The notes under the pieces were generated by a model, which was not told where the DNA came from, did not search any database, and saw nothing but the letters and a program-made list of their open reading frames with translations. 64,000 nt of DNA from Mesorhizobium zhangyense (lineage in GTDB: Bacteria; Pseudomonadota; Alphaproteobacteria; Rhizobiales; Rhizobiaceae). Shown here piece by piece: positions 9,096 through 18,053 of the stretch (positions are counted from its first letter, which is position 1; each line of letters begins with the position of its first letter). The translations under genes and the position numbers were made by a program. The stretch covers positions 62,001-126,000 of the forward strand of contig NZ_JAAKZG010000007.1 in NCBI RefSeq assembly GCF_011045115.1, in the 5' to 3' direction.

Positions 9096-9129
9096 TTGAC
9101 ATCCAAAAGTTTGGTATACCATAATATGG
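9096..9129 (+). promoter_or_regulatory. Promoter with overlapping GntR-type operator before the DUF1185 operon
   Basis: TTGACA (9096-9101), an 18-nt spacer and CATAAT (9120-9125) form a good sigma-70 promoter. The sequence TTGGTATACCATAATATGG (9111-9129) covers the spacer end and the -10, and includes the 8-bp palindrome GGTATACC (9113-9120), like the TGGTnnACCA core of FCD-type GntR operators. The start codon at 9146 would leave a leader of only about 15 nt. Confidence 0.7.
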
Positions 9130-9145
9130 TTTGAGATATTAGCAT

Positions 9146-9760
9146 ATGGAGCAACCGGTGCCGATCGCCATCCGCAAGACAATGCTGCAGGTCGAAACGA
9201 CGTTCGTCGAAGGCGGCAAAAAGGCAGGGCAGCCGCTGAAGCTCTATGCAGCCATGGCCGTGATCACCAATCCCTGGGCGGGACGCGGCTTCGTGGAAGA
9301 TCTCAAGCCGGAGATTCATGCCGTTGCTCCCGTACTCGGCGAGCTTCTGACCGGCATGATCATCGACGCCGTCGGCTCCGGCGCGGCCGTCGAAGGCTAT
9401 GGCAAGGCCGCCGTGGTTGGGCTTTCGGGCGAGGTCGAGCACGCTTCCGCGCTCATCCATACCTTGCGGTTCGGAAATCATTTTCGCGAGGCGGTCGGCG
9501 CCAAGACCTATCTTGCCTTCACCAATACGCGCGGCCCCGGCAACGCCCCGATCATGATCCCGCTCATGGACAAGTCCGACGAGGGCCGGCGCTCGCACTA
9601 TCTCACGATACAAACCTCGATACCCGATGCGCCGGCAGCCGACGAGATCGTGATCGCCTTGGGCGCCTCAGTCGGCGGACGGCCGCATCACCGCATCGGC
9701 AACCGCTATGAAGACCTGAAAGACCTTGGCCGTGATGTCAGCAATCCCGCAGCGGTCTAG
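9146..9760 (+). CDS. DUF1185 (PF06684) amino-acid synthesis family protein
   Basis: 204 residues, typical for this family of small cytosolic proteins. The pattern MAVITNPWAGRGFVEDL near the start and VGLSGEVEHASALIH in the middle are the parts I recognise. From memory, solved members have a variant of the Bacillus chorismate mutase/YjgF-like trimer fold and no proven reaction. It leads an operon with a hydrolase, flavin reductase, luciferase-like monooxygenase and aldehyde dehydrogenase, so it may act on a reactive intermediate, as RutC does in uracil breakdown; that is inference. The next gene starts inside its last 26 nt, implying translational coupling. The ribosome site is weak. Confidence 0.85.
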   Translation: MEQPVPIAIRKTMLQVETTFVEGGKKAGQPLKLYAAMAVITNPWAGRGFVEDLKPEIHAVAPVLGELLTGMIIDAVGSGAAVEGYGKAAVVGLSGEVEHASALIHTLRFGNHFREAVGAKTYLAFTNTRGPGNAPIMIPLMDKSDEGRRSHYLTIQTSIPDAPAADEIVIALGASVGGRPHHRIGNRYEDLKDLGRDVSNPAAV

Positions 9761-10535
9761 GACGCCCGGCGGCGCAGCCTATGTGGAGCGGGGTTCAGGA
9801 GAACCTCTGCTTCTCATTCATGGCGTCGGCATGAGGCTTGAAGCCTGGTCGCCGCAGATAGGCGCACTGAGTCATACGCATCGCGTTATTGCGGTCGACA
9901 TGCCGGGGCATGGTGAGAGCGACAGGATAGCAGCCGGGGCGTTGCTACCGGATTTCGTCGCCTGGTTCGGGAAGGTTCTGGACGACCTGCGCCTCGAGAG
10001 CGTCAATGTGGCAGGCCATTCGATGGGCGCGCTGATTGCGGGGGGCATGGCTGCAAGTTTTGGGGCGCGGGTGAAGCGCGTCGCACTACTCAACGGTGTC
10101 TACCGGCGCGATCCCGAAGCGCGAGCCGCAGTGCTTGCCCGCGTCGATTCCATCCGCGAAGGCCGCATCGACAGGGACGGTCCGCTGCGCCGCTGGTTCG
10201 GCGAAGGTAATGAGGACTCACCAGCATACCGCTTGACGCATGGCTGGCTTTCCCAGGTTGATCCTGAAGCTTACGCCACGGCATACGCCGCTTTCGCGCA
10301 AGGCGATGCCACCTATGCCGATGCCTGGCCGAGTATTGCGTGTCCGGCACTTTTCCTGACCGGTGAACACGATCCCAATTCCACGCCGGCGATGGCAAAG
10401 GCCATGGCAGCGGCGGCACCTTCGGGGCAAGTCAGGATCATTGCGGGGCACCGGCATATGGTGAACCTGACAGCACCCGAAACCGTGGATGGCATCCTGA
10501 CTGACTGGCTTTCCCGTGAGGAGGTTCCCGCCTGA
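9735..10535 (+). CDS. Alpha/beta hydrolase
   Basis: 266 residues from the ATG at 9735; TTG and GTG codons just upstream are less likely starts. The oxyanion loop is in LLIHGVGM, the nucleophile Ser in the canonical elbow GHSMG, the acid in LTGEHDPNS and the His in AGHRHMV. The triad is therefore complete, in contrast to the hydrolase-like protein at 2610. It resembles the RutD and carboxylesterase/C-C hydrolase group. It overlaps the DUF1185 gene by 26 nt and its stop codon overlaps the next ATG. It probably cleaves an ester, amide or ring-opened product of the flavin monooxygenase encoded two genes downstream. Confidence 0.9.
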   Translation: MSAIPQRSRTPGGAAYVERGSGEPLLLIHGVGMRLEAWSPQIGALSHTHRVIAVDMPGHGESDRIAAGALLPDFVAWFGKVLDDLRLESVNVAGHSMGALIAGGMAASFGARVKRVALLNGVYRRDPEARAAVLARVDSIREGRIDRDGPLRRWFGEGNEDSPAYRLTHGWLSQVDPEAYATAYAAFAQGDATYADAWPSIACPALFLTGEHDPNSTPAMAKAMAAAAPSGQVRIIAGHRHMVNLTAPETVDGILTDWLSREEVPA

Positions 10536-11470
10536 TGGCCGCAATCGATCCAAGGGCACTGCGCGACGCATTCGGGGCGTTTTTGACGGGCGTCACCGTT
10601 GTCACGACGCATGATACTGCCGGGCAGCCGGTCGGATTTACCGCGAATTCCTTCACCAGCGTATCGCTCGATCCGCCCTTGCTGCTGGTGTGCCTGGCAC
10701 GCAGTTCACGGAATTTCGAAGCACTGACCAAGGCGCAGGGCTTTGCAATAAACATATTGTCGGAAACGCAAAAGGATGTCTCGAACACCTTCGCGCGTCC
10801 GGTCGAGGATCGGTTTGCGACCGTTGACTGGAAGCGCGGGCCGCATGGCGCGCCGGTGTTTTCCGAAGTCGCCGCATGGTTCGATTGCTCGACCGAAACG
10901 ATCGTCGATGGCGGAGACCATGTCATCCTGATCGGCAAGGTCGAAGCTTTCGAGAACGGCAAGTCGAACGGTCTTGGCTATGCGCGCGGCAGCTATTTTA
11001 CGCCGTCGCTCGCGCAGAAGGCGGTTTCGGCTGCGGGCTCCGAAGCGACCGTCATTGCTGGAGCCGTGGCCGCCCGGGATGGCGAGGTCTTGCTCGTCGA
11101 GAAAGAAGCAGGCGTCTACGCGCTGCCGTCTTGCGAACTTGTTTCGGGAGACGGCCCGGAACGGCTGCAAAAGTATCTGTCAGAGGCAACGCATCTGCCG
11201 GCTTCGATCGGGTTCATCTATTCCGTCTACGAGGATACCACGGCTTCAAAGCAGCACATCGTCTACCGCTGCCAGCTAGGCCCTGGCGAACCGGCAACCG
11301 GTCGCTTCTTTGCCGTTGACGCCTTGCCGCTTACCACGATTGCCGACGCTGCGACGGTCGATATTCTGCGGCGCTACGCTGCCGAGAGTGTGCTCGGCAA
11401 TTTCGGCATGTATGTCGGCAATGAACGCAGCGGCCGCGTCCACCCGGTCGCCGGAAAGGTCCAGCCATGA
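10535..11470 (+). CDS. Flavin reductase with a C-terminal Nudix-like extension
   Basis: 311 residues. Residues about 1-160 are a flavin reductase (HpaC/RutF type; GFTANSFTSVSLDPPLLLVCL is the FMN-binding part) that supplies reduced FMN to a two-component monooxygenase. Residues about 165-311 form a second domain (AVAARDGEVLLVEKEAGVYALPS...) that looks like a Nudix fold, but its Nudix box is degenerate: no REXXEE is visible in ERLQKYLSEATHL. A plain flavin reductase is 160-190 residues, so this is a fusion. The extra part may bind a nucleotide or flavin. Start and stop codons overlap both neighbours (TGATG and ATGA), and the partner monooxygenase follows directly. Confidence 0.88.
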   Translation: MAAIDPRALRDAFGAFLTGVTVVTTHDTAGQPVGFTANSFTSVSLDPPLLLVCLARSSRNFEALTKAQGFAINILSETQKDVSNTFARPVEDRFATVDWKRGPHGAPVFSEVAAWFDCSTETIVDGGDHVILIGKVEAFENGKSNGLGYARGSYFTPSLAQKAVSAAGSEATVIAGAVAARDGEVLLVEKEAGVYALPSCELVSGDGPERLQKYLSEATHLPASIGFIYSVYEDTTASKQHIVYRCQLGPGEPATGRFFAVDALPLTTIADAATVDILRRYAAESVLGNFGMYVGNERSGRVHPVAGKVQP

Positions 11471-12507
11471 AGTTTTCGCTGTTCGTGCATATGGAGCGGC
11501 TGGACGCGGACCAGAGCCAGCAGAGCCTCTACGATGAATTCATCGAACTCTGCGAGATCGCCGACCGCGGCGGCATGCATGCGATCTGGACCGGCGAACA
11601 TCACGGCATGGATTTCACCATCGCGCCCAACCCTTTCATCAATCTCGCCGATCTTGCCCGGCGCACCAAGAATGTCCGCCTCGGCACCGGCACCGTCGTT
11701 GCGCCTTTCTGGCATCCGATCAAGCTCGCCGGCGAGGCGGCGATGACCGACATCATCAGCGACGGGCGGCTTGATATCGGTATCGCGCGCGGCGCCTATA
11801 ATTTCGAGTATCAGCGGCTTTCGCCCGGCCTCGATGCATGGGGCGCCGGCCAGCGGCTGCGCGAGATAATCCCTGCCATCAAGGGGCTTTGGGCGGGAGA
11901 CTATTCTCACGAAGGCGAGTTCTGGTCGTTCCCGTCGACGACCTCTGCGCCGAAGCCTTTGCAGCAGCCGCATCCGCCGATCTGGGTCGCGGCGCGCGAT
12001 CCGAACTCGCATGAATTCGCGGTCGCCAATGGCTGCAACGTGCAGGTGACGCCGCTCTGGTTCGGGGATGAGGAAGTTGAAAGCCTGATGGGGCGTTTCA
12101 ATGACGCCTGCGAGAAGTATCCCGAAATTACGCGGCCGAAGATCATGGTGCTGCGCCACACCTATGTCGGCACTGATGAGGCCGACATCGAGCAGGCGGC
12201 GCGCGAGATCAGCGTTTATTACAATTACTTCGGTGCCTGGTTCAAAAACGAGAAGCCAATCAGCCAGGGGCTGATCGAGCGGTTAAGCGCGGAAGAAATT
12301 GCCGCGAATGCGACCTACGCCCCGGACGTCATGCGCCGCAACAATGTGGTGGGCACGCCGATGGAGGTGATCTCGCGGCTCAAGCACTACGAGGCGCTCG
12401 GCTACGACGAATATTCCTTCTGGATCGACACCGGCATGAGCTTCGAGCGCAAGAAGGCGTCGCTGGAACGCTTCATCGCCGACGTCATGCCGGCCTTTGC
12501 GGGGTAG
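11467..12507 (+). CDS. LLM class flavin-dependent monooxygenase (luciferase-like)
   Basis: 346 residues with a bacterial luciferase-type TIM barrel. Recognisable parts are ADRGGMHAIWTGEHHG near residue 35, the run RTKNVRLGTGTVVAPFWHPIKLAGEAAM, and HPPIWVAARDPNSHEFA in the second half. Such enzymes use reduced FMN and O2 to oxidise or cleave small organic compounds; RutA, which opens the uracil ring, is one member. The ATG overlaps the flavin reductase stop (ATGA), so the two components are made together. The substrate is not evident from sequence. Confidence 0.92.
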   Translation: MKFSLFVHMERLDADQSQQSLYDEFIELCEIADRGGMHAIWTGEHHGMDFTIAPNPFINLADLARRTKNVRLGTGTVVAPFWHPIKLAGEAAMTDIISDGRLDIGIARGAYNFEYQRLSPGLDAWGAGQRLREIIPAIKGLWAGDYSHEGEFWSFPSTTSAPKPLQQPHPPIWVAARDPNSHEFAVANGCNVQVTPLWFGDEEVESLMGRFNDACEKYPEITRPKIMVLRHTYVGTDEADIEQAAREISVYYNYFGAWFKNEKPISQGLIERLSAEEIAANATYAPDVMRRNNVVGTPMEVISRLKHYEALGYDEYSFWIDTGMSFERKKASLERFIADVMPAFAG

Positions 12508-12511
12508 GGCG

Positions 12512-13975
12512 ATGAGACGTTTCCAGCATTATATCGACGGCAATTTCGAGGATGGTGCCCATTCCTTCGAAAGCCTTGACCCGGCCACCGGAGCCGCCTG
12601 GGCCGAAATGCCCGAGGCACGTGAAGCCGATGTCGATAGCGCCGTCACCGCCGCGCACAAAGCTCTCCATGCAGGTGCGTGGCCGGCATTGACCGCGACC
12701 GCGCGCGGCAAGCTGCTTTATCGGCTTGCCGATCTGGTAGCTAGCAATGCTGCCAAGCTGGCTGAACTCGAGACGCAGGATACCGGCAAGATCATTCGCG
12801 AGACCTCGGCCCAAATCGCCTATGTCGCCGAATACTACCGCTACTATGCCGGGCTAGCCGACAAGATCGAGGGCTCGCATCTCGCCATAGACAAGCCGGA
12901 CATGGATGTCTGGCTTCGGCGCGAGCCAGTTGGCGTGGTCGCGGCGGTCGTTCCCTGGAACAGCCAGTTGTTTCTTGCCGCCGTCAAGATCGGGCCAGCC
13001 TTGGCTGCCGGCTGCACGCTTGTCGTCAAGGCGTCGGAGGATGGTCCCGCGCCTCTGCTCGAATTTGCGCGCCTCGTGCATGAGGCAGGGTTCCCGGCGG
13101 GCGTCGTGAATGTGCTGACTGGCTTCGGAGCGACCTGTGGCGCAGCACTTACCCGGCATCCGAAGGTCGCGCATATCGCCTTCACCGGCGGGCCGGAAAC
13201 GGCGAGACAGGTGGTGCGCAATTCGGCCGAGAACCTGGCCAGCACTTCGCTCGAACTCGGCGGCAAGTCGCCGTTCATCGTCTTTGCCGATGCCGATCTC
13301 GAAAGTGCTGCCAATGCGCAGGTCGCAGGCATTTTCGCCGCAACGGGGCAGAGTTGTGTTGCCGGCTCGCGGCTGATCGTCGAGGCATCTGTGAAAGATC
13401 GCTTCCTCGCCATTCTCAAGGCAAAGGCCGAGGCGGTGAAAATCGGTTCGCCGCTCGATATGGACACCGAAGTGGGACCGCTCTGCACGAACCGCCAGCG
13501 CGAACTCATTGGCGACATCGTCGCGCGTTCGGTTGCGGCTGGCGCCGAGCTTGTCACTGGCGGGCATATGCCCGAGACACCAGGCTTCTACTATCCGCCC
13601 ACCATCATCGACTGCACGAAGGTAAAGGCGCCGTCGGTCGAACGGGAACTGTTCGGCCCCGTCCTGTCGGTGCTGAGCTTTACGAGCGAGGAAGAGGCGC
13701 TGGCGCTCGCGAACGACACGCCGTTCGGCCTCGCCTCCGGCCTGTTCACGCAGAACCTTACGCGGGCCCACCGCATGATCAAGCGCATCCATGCCGGGGT
13801 CGTGTGGGTGAACACCTATCGGGCCGTTTCGCCGATCGCGCCGTTCGGCGGCTATGGCCAATCAGGACACGGCCGCGAGGGCGGACTTGCAGCGGCACTC
13901 GACTTCACGCGTACCAAGACCGTTTGGCTGAGGACATCGGACGAACCGATCCCCGATCCATTCGTGATGCGGTGA
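12512..13975 (+). CDS. Aldehyde dehydrogenase (NAD(P)+ dependent)
   Basis: 487 residues. The general base Glu248 in LELGGKSP and the nucleophile Cys282 in GQSCVAG are 34 residues apart, as in active ALDHs; VPWNSQLF and FTGGPETARQV mark the cofactor site. It would oxidise an aldehyde from the upstream steps to a carboxylate. The ATG at 12512 is 4 nt after the previous stop; an in-frame TTG at 12497 inside the previous gene is less likely. It is followed after 69 nt by the importer genes. Confidence 0.93.
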   Translation: MRRFQHYIDGNFEDGAHSFESLDPATGAAWAEMPEAREADVDSAVTAAHKALHAGAWPALTATARGKLLYRLADLVASNAAKLAELETQDTGKIIRETSAQIAYVAEYYRYYAGLADKIEGSHLAIDKPDMDVWLRREPVGVVAAVVPWNSQLFLAAVKIGPALAAGCTLVVKASEDGPAPLLEFARLVHEAGFPAGVVNVLTGFGATCGAALTRHPKVAHIAFTGGPETARQVVRNSAENLASTSLELGGKSPFIVFADADLESAANAQVAGIFAATGQSCVAGSRLIVEASVKDRFLAILKAKAEAVKIGSPLDMDTEVGPLCTNRQRELIGDIVARSVAAGAELVTGGHMPETPGFYYPPTIIDCTKVKAPSVERELFGPVLSVLSFTSEEEALALANDTPFGLASGLFTQNLTRAHRMIKRIHAGVVWVNTYRAVSPIAPFGGYGQSGHGREGGLAAALDFTRTKTVWLRTSDEPIPDPFVMR

Positions 13976-14044
13976 ACGAAACCGCGCCTTGGTGCGGACG
14001 CACGACATGACTGACCGACACAACAAAAATGGGAACAAGGGAAC

Positions 14045-15055
14045 ATGCGTAAAACAATCAAGATGGCAGTGGTTGCTGCCGCGTTGAGTTTGACTGGTGC
14101 TGCCTCGGCAGCGGATCTTGTATTCACAAGTTGGGGCGGAACCACCCAGGATGCGCAGAAAGCGGCATGGGCGGACAAATTCGCCAGTGCCACGGGTGCG
14201 AATGTCCTGATGGACGGCCCGACCGACTACGGTAAGATCAAGGCCATGGTCGAGGCCGGAAGCGTCTCTTGGGATGTGGTCGACGCGGAAGGCGATTATG
14301 CCGTGCAGGCGGGACAGAACGGCCTTCTCGAAAAGCTGGACTTCAACGTCATCGACAAATCGAAGCTCGATCCGCGCTTCGTCACGGACTATAGCGTCGG
14401 CAGCTTCTACTATTCGTTCGTCATCGGCTACAACGCCGCCACCGTCAGCGAAGGCCCGAAGACCTGGGCCGACCTGTTCGACACGCAGAAATTTCCCGGA
14501 AAGCGCACCTTTTACAAATGGTCTGCACCCGGCGTGATCGAGGCGGCATTGCTGGCCGACGGTGTGGCTGCGGACAAGCTCTATCCTCTCGATCTCGATC
14601 GCGCCTTCAAGAAGCTCGACACCATAAAAGGCGACATCGTCTGGTGGACCGGCGGGGCGCAGTCGCAGCAGCTTCTCGCTTCCGCCGAGGCGCCCTACGG
14701 CATGTTCTGGAATGGGCGCCTGACGGCGCTGGAGCAGACAGGCGTCAAGGTTGGCGTCTCCTGGGAGCAAAACATCACGGCGGCGGATTCACTCGTGGTG
14801 CCCAAAGGCTCCAAGAACAAGGATGCGGCGATGAAGTTCATTGCGCTTGCAACCAGCGCCGAGGGGCAGAAGGACTTTTCCATCGCCACAGGTTATGCGC
14901 CGACGAACCTTGGCTCGGCGGCCCTCATGGATGAGGCGATGCGCAAGACTTTGCCCGACGCACAGTCGGCAAGCCAGGTGAATGCCGACATGAACTACTG
15001 GGCGGCAAATCGCGATGCCATCGGCACGCGCTGGTACGCCTGGCAGGCGGAGTAA
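14045..15055 (+). CDS. ABC importer substrate-binding protein, PotD/polyamine-like family
   Basis: 336 residues with a clear Sec signal peptide (MRKTIKMAVVAAALSLTGAA, cleaved after SAA or SAADL). The mature protein starts LVFTSWGGTTQDAQKAAWA, the start typical of the spermidine/putrescine-binding (SBP_bac_8-type) family. It works in the periplasm with the two permeases and the ATPase encoded next. It has an AAGGG ribosome site. The ligand is unknown; family members take up polyamines, opines, and amine or amide compounds, which would fit an N-containing substrate for the enzymes upstream. Confidence 0.9.
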   Translation: MRKTIKMAVVAAALSLTGAASAADLVFTSWGGTTQDAQKAAWADKFASATGANVLMDGPTDYGKIKAMVEAGSVSWDVVDAEGDYAVQAGQNGLLEKLDFNVIDKSKLDPRFVTDYSVGSFYYSFVIGYNAATVSEGPKTWADLFDTQKFPGKRTFYKWSAPGVIEAALLADGVAADKLYPLDLDRAFKKLDTIKGDIVWWTGGAQSQQLLASAEAPYGMFWNGRLTALEQTGVKVGVSWEQNITAADSLVVPKGSKNKDAAMKFIALATSAEGQKDFSIATGYAPTNLGSAALMDEAMRKTLPDAQSASQVNADMNYWAANRDAIGTRWYAWQAE

Positions 15056-15153
15056 TCGATATGCCGCCGCGTCAGTCGAGGATGCGGCGGCAATCGTAAA
15101 GCCCGACCTGATGTTGAGCGGATATGTCCGCTCCATCAACCCTGGGAGTCAGC

Positions 15154-16026
15154 ATGTCGGCAGTGACGGAAACAACGGCGGCAGGAAACTCGGAACGCGC
15201 GCGCGGTACGAGCGGCTGGGCCTATGCGCTGCCCGCGCTGTTGCTGCTGCTGATATTTTTCGTCGTGCCGGTGGTAGGGCTGCTGCTTCGAAGCGTTCTC
15301 GAACCCGAACCGGGGCTGGGCAATTACGCAACGCTTTTCGGCTCCTCGACCTATCTGCGCATCTTCCTGAACACCTTCATGGTGTCCGCAGTCGTAACTG
15401 CTCTTTCGGTGGTCATCGGCTTTCCGGTGGCTTGGATGCTGGCCATCATGCCATCACGCTGGGCTTCGGTGGTGTTCGCAATCCTCCTCCTGTCAATGTG
15501 GACGAACCTGCTCGCAAGAACCTATGCCTGGATGGTTCTGCTCCAGCGCACCGGTGTCATCAACAAGACGCTCATGAACCTCGGCCTGATCGACCAGCCG
15601 CTGGCGCTGGTCAACAATCTGGTCGGGGTGACGATCGGCATGACCTATATCATGCTGCCCTTCGTGATCCTGCCGCTGCGCGGTGTCATCAAGGCAATCG
15701 ACCCCGCCATTCTTCAGGCCGCTTCACTGTGCGGCGCGACACGCTGGCAGTGCCTGACACGCGTGCTGATACCGCTTGCGCTTCCGGGTGTCGCGGCCGG
15801 CGCCCTGATGGTTTTCGTGATGTCGCTCGGATACTTCGTAACGCCAGCATTGCTCGGCGGCACCGCGAACATGATGCTTGCCGAGATGATTGCGCAATTC
15901 GTCCAGTCGCTCGTCAACTGGGGCATGGGCGGAGCCGCTGCCTTCGTCCTGCTGGTGGTGACGCTCTGCATCTACGGCATCCAGCTGCGCCTCTTCGGTG
16001 CGGGCCGCCTCGGCCAGGGGGCATAA
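15154..16026 (+). CDS. ABC importer permease, PotB-like
   Basis: 290 residues with six predicted membrane spans. The EAA loop is near LQAASLCGATRWQCLTRVLIPLALPG, which contacts the ATPase. Start: the ATG at 15154 has a GGGAG site at a good distance, whereas the one at 15124 has none. It lies about 100 nt after the binding-protein gene and is followed by the second permease. Confidence 0.9.
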   Translation: MSAVTETTAAGNSERARGTSGWAYALPALLLLLIFFVVPVVGLLLRSVLEPEPGLGNYATLFGSSTYLRIFLNTFMVSAVVTALSVVIGFPVAWMLAIMPSRWASVVFAILLLSMWTNLLARTYAWMVLLQRTGVINKTLMNLGLIDQPLALVNNLVGVTIGMTYIMLPFVILPLRGVIKAIDPAILQAASLCGATRWQCLTRVLIPLALPGVAAGALMVFVMSLGYFVTPALLGGTANMMLAEMIAQFVQSLVNWGMGGAAAFVLLVVTLCIYGIQLRLFGAGRLGQGA

Positions 16027-16030
16027 AACA

Positions 16031-16831
16031 ATGCTTCTTGATTTCGATCGCCTCGGCGCATGGAAATGGGTACTGGTGACGATCACGGCGCTGGTATCAC
16101 TGTTTCTGCTGCTGCCTATCGTCTTCATCGCGGCCTTGTCCTTCGGCAACTCGCAATGGCTGATTTTCCCGCCGCCGGGCTGGACTCTGCGCTGGTATCG
16201 CGACCTGTTTGCCGACCCGCGATGGCTTGAGGCGGCCTGGACCAGCGCCAGGATCGCCATAGCAGTCACGGTCCTGTCGGTTGTTCTCGGACTGTTTGCA
16301 TCGCTTGCTCTCACGCGCGGAAACTTCCGCGGCCGCGAAGTGCTGCGGGCATTCTTCGTCACGCCGATGATCCTGCCGGTCGTCGTGCTGGCCGTAGCGC
16401 TTTATGCGTTCTTCCTGAAAATTGGGCTGAACGGCACATTCTTAGGCTTCATTCTCGCGCATCTTGTTTTGGCACTGCCGTTCTCGGTCATCTCGATCAG
16501 CAACGCGCTCGAAGGTTTCGACAAGTCGATCGAGGACGCGGCCATTCTTTGCGGGGCAAGTCCATGGGAGGCGCGGTTCAGGGTAACGCTACCTGCGATC
16601 AGCCATGGGCTCTTTGCGGCCGCGATCTTCTCCTTTCTCGTTTCGTGGGACGAGGTGGTGGTCGCGATCTTCATGGCGAGCCCAACCCTGCAGACATTGC
16701 CCGTCAAGATATGGACCACGCTGCGGCAGGATCTCACTCCGGTCATCGCGGCTGCTTCCACGCTGCTGGTTCTCTTCACGATAGCGCTGATGCTGCTTGC
16801 CGCCCTTGTGCGCAAAGGAATGAAAAAATGA
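16031..16831 (+). CDS. ABC importer permease, PotC-like
   Basis: 266 residues with six predicted membrane spans. The EAA loop is in DAAILCGASPWEARFRVTLP. An AGGGGGC site precedes the ATG at 16031. The stop codon overlaps the ATPase start (ATGA at 16828). It forms the heterodimeric channel with the PotB-like subunit. Confidence 0.9.
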   Translation: MLLDFDRLGAWKWVLVTITALVSLFLLLPIVFIAALSFGNSQWLIFPPPGWTLRWYRDLFADPRWLEAAWTSARIAIAVTVLSVVLGLFASLALTRGNFRGREVLRAFFVTPMILPVVVLAVALYAFFLKIGLNGTFLGFILAHLVLALPFSVISISNALEGFDKSIEDAAILCGASPWEARFRVTLPAISHGLFAAAIFSFLVSWDEVVVAIFMASPTLQTLPVKIWTTLRQDLTPVIAAASTLLVLFTIALMLLAALVRKGMKK

Positions 16832-17913
16832 CGACGCCCTTTCTCCAGATCCGGAACATCCGGAAGGCATATGGCGACGTCACTGCGGTAAACGACGTCA
16901 CGCTCGACATAGCGCAGGGCGAGTTCATGACCTTCCTGGGACCGTCCGGCTCGGGGAAGAGCACGACGCTCTATATACTGGCGGGTCTTCAAAACCCGAC
17001 TTCCGGCGATATTTTGCTGGACGGGCGCACATTACTCGATACGCCGCCGCACAAGCGCAATATCGGCATGGTGTTCCAGCGCTACACGCTTTTCCCGCAT
17101 TTGTCGGTGGGCGAGAACATCGCTTTTCCGCTGCGTGTTCGCCGCAAGCCGAAGGCGGAAGTCGATGCGGCTGTGCGCCGGGCGCTCAAATTGGTGCGGC
17201 TGGAGGGCTTCGAGGACCGGATGCCGGCAAAAATGTCGGGCGGACAGCAGCAGCGCGTGGCGTTGGCGCGTGCGCTGGCCTACGATCCGCCAGTGCTCTT
17301 GATGGACGAGCCATTGTCGGCGCTCGACAAGAAGCTACGCGAGGAGATTCAGTACGAAATCCGGCGCATTCATCAAGAGACCGGCGTTACCATCCTTTAT
17401 GTCACCCATGATCAGGAAGAGGCGCTACGCTTGTCGGACCGCATCGCGGTGTTCAGCAAGGGCGTTATCGACCAGGTTGGTACTGGCACCGAGCTCTACG
17501 CTAATCCGGCAACCCGGTTCGTGGCGGAATTCATTGGCGACAGCGATTTCCTCAAGGGCAGGATCGAAGCCACGGACGGGAAGAGCGCCGACATTCGCAT
17601 CGGCGAGCATCTCATCCTGCCGGCGGTTTCGGTGCATGGTAGCGCACGGCCTGGAAACGAAGCTGCGGTGATGTTGCGGCCTGAACGGCTCACTCTGTCG
17701 TCGACGCCGGTTTCAACTGCCGGAAGCCTTGCGGCAACGGTCAAGGACGTGACATTTCTCGGCAATAATACACATGTGCTGACTGAGACCGCCACGCAAG
17801 AAGTGCTTTCGGTGCGCTTGCCTTTCGGCCATGAGGCTGCTGGCAGCCTGCGACCGGGCCAACCGGTCTGGGTGAGCTGGGATTCGTCATCAGCTCACGC
17901 GTTCTGCACTTAG
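16828..17913 (+). CDS. ABC importer ATPase, PotA-like
   Basis: 361 residues from the ATG that overlaps the permease stop; the frame stays open further upstream inside the permease gene. Walker A is GPSGSGKST, the signature MSGGQQQRVALARAL, Walker B VLLMDEP, and the switch His is in YVTHDQEEA. A C-terminal TOBE-type domain (about 240-361) is typical of PotA/MalK-like subunits. It ends the operon that begins at 9146. The 140 nt before the convergent LuxR gene hold only a weak 5-bp hairpin. Confidence 0.93.
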   Translation: MTTPFLQIRNIRKAYGDVTAVNDVTLDIAQGEFMTFLGPSGSGKSTTLYILAGLQNPTSGDILLDGRTLLDTPPHKRNIGMVFQRYTLFPHLSVGENIAFPLRVRRKPKAEVDAAVRRALKLVRLEGFEDRMPAKMSGGQQQRVALARALAYDPPVLLMDEPLSALDKKLREEIQYEIRRIHQETGVTILYVTHDQEEALRLSDRIAVFSKGVIDQVGTGTELYANPATRFVAEFIGDSDFLKGRIEATDGKSADIRIGEHLILPAVSVHGSARPGNEAAVMLRPERLTLSSTPVSTAGSLAATVKDVTFLGNNTHVLTETATQEVLSVRLPFGHEAAGSLRPGQPVWVSWDSSSAHAFCT

Positions 17914-18053
17914 CGAACAGTGCGTTTTTCGTTCGGCTGATCGCATAGGCAAATGAACGACAGCACGCTCTCAGCGAAGCGCGCAGGCCGTGTGTAGAAG
18001 TAAAAACCCCTAAGTCGAAATTTCGTGCGCATTTTGTCCAGCGCTTTTTTTGG

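Noticed and set aside
17914-18053. Terminator between the PotA-like gene and the LuxR-type gene
   Set aside because: Only CGAAC/GTTCG (5 bp) with a T-run inside the loop was found, too weak to call.
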